Part shown: positions 29,256 through 29,793 of the stretch, one piece after another | Layout of the letters: each line of letters starts with the position of its first letter | Numbering within the stretch: the stretch's first letter is position 1 | DNA from: Schoenoplectus triqueter | Taxonomy: Eukaryota > Streptophyta > Magnoliopsida > Poales > Cyperaceae | Length of the DNA stretch: 29,793 nucleotides | Assembly: GCA_964058805.1 (NCBI GenBank) | Contig: CAXKVV010000896.1 | Span: 1 to 29,793, forward strand | Direction of reading: 5' to 3' | Made by a program: the position numbers and the translations under genes | The notes under the pieces: model-generated | Told to the model about the DNA's origin: nothing | What the model saw: the letters and a program-made list of their open reading frames with translations, nothing else | The model's database searches: none

Positions 29256-29793
29256 AATTAAATATTTATTAAATATTTTTAATAAATATCCGGCCCTTAA
29301 GGTTTTTGAGGTTTAGATATTTGGGCTTTCTTAAGGCCTATATATAAAGCATACAAGCTATTAATCAGTTAAGTCCATTCCAATTTTTGAGTGCTAATTA
29401 TGTTGCATTTTTCCAGATTTATATTCCACCTTCACTAGAATATATTTTCCTTCTTTTTTCCAGATTGGTTGCTTGTTACATTTTCTGAATTCAGATATCT
29501 AATCTATTGTCCGTAACATGAATTTCTGATAAAGTGAGTAATTTTCTTTTATAAATTCCTAGCGCTCAATATGTCTTTGTTCTATTTGAGTTTGGAATAG
29601 ATTCTTTATCTAGTCTTTTTGGTCAAGATTTCTGGCTCTTGTTTGGATTGACTAAGATCTAGCACAAATCCCTTCTGAAAAGCTGAGATTTAGAGAAAAA
29701 TAATTAGATCAATTGATCATGATTGGTGAGATCGAAGTAGCTTTAGTGATCCAAAACAAACTTTACAGCCTTTTATGATTCCAATTTGAGTTG
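29256..29793 (+). other. terminal segment with a TATA-like box, possible start of a gene or element beyond the window
   Basis: GCCTATATATAAAGC at about 29336-29350 is a good TATA-type sequence. Downstream there are TTTTTCCAG and TTTCCAGATTGG pieces that could be splice acceptors, but no coding frame of note before the window ends. Confidence 0.2.

Overview
The window looks like nuclear DNA from a flowering plant, most likely a eudicot. It is AT-rich. Coding sequence is split into many short exons with GT..AG introns, and LTR retrotransposons of both plant superfamilies are present. Long-TIR MITE-like elements sit beside the genes. Nothing bacterial or organellar is visible, and the species cannot be named from the sequence.

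Layout: 1-1543 is AT-rich spacer with one weak small-ORF candidate. 1544-8847 is a decayed, internally deleted Ty3/gypsy element of chromovirus (Tekay/Del) type. It has a very long 5' LTR region with an apparent nested repeat, a primer-binding site, a gag pseudogene, the last residues of pol, a polypurine tract and a truncated 3' LTR. 8848-11224 is spacer and upstream DNA of the next gene. It holds a 403-bp Mutator-like foldback element with 9-bp target duplications and a duplicated block that repeats a TGACGTGG motif.

11225-21884 (+) is a complete 25-exon gene for an LRR-malectin receptor-like kinase (LRR-VIII-2 type). I assembled it exon by exon; the joined reading frame is 3069 nt (1022 residues plus stop). 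Intron 2 carries a roughly 650-bp hairpin element built from short tandem repeats. Intron 21, between the glycine loop and the catalytic lysine of the kinase, holds a complete small Copia-type LTR element (18401-20537). That element has TAACA target duplications and a 485-codon ORF with a gag N-terminal half but no pol.

22911-25818 (-) is a complete five-exon gene for an NPH3/RPT2-like (NRL) BTB protein of 577 residues, convergent with the receptor kinase. From 25911 to the right end I find no supported gene. The kinase gene encodes a predicted plasma-membrane receptor that binds cell-wall or apoplastic ligands. The NRL gene encodes a predicted plasma-membrane-associated signalling adaptor or CUL3 substrate adaptor. 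Nothing in the sequence links the two functionally. The most unusual items are the Copia element with its unrecognised non-pol segment, the two long hairpin elements and the duplicated upstream block.
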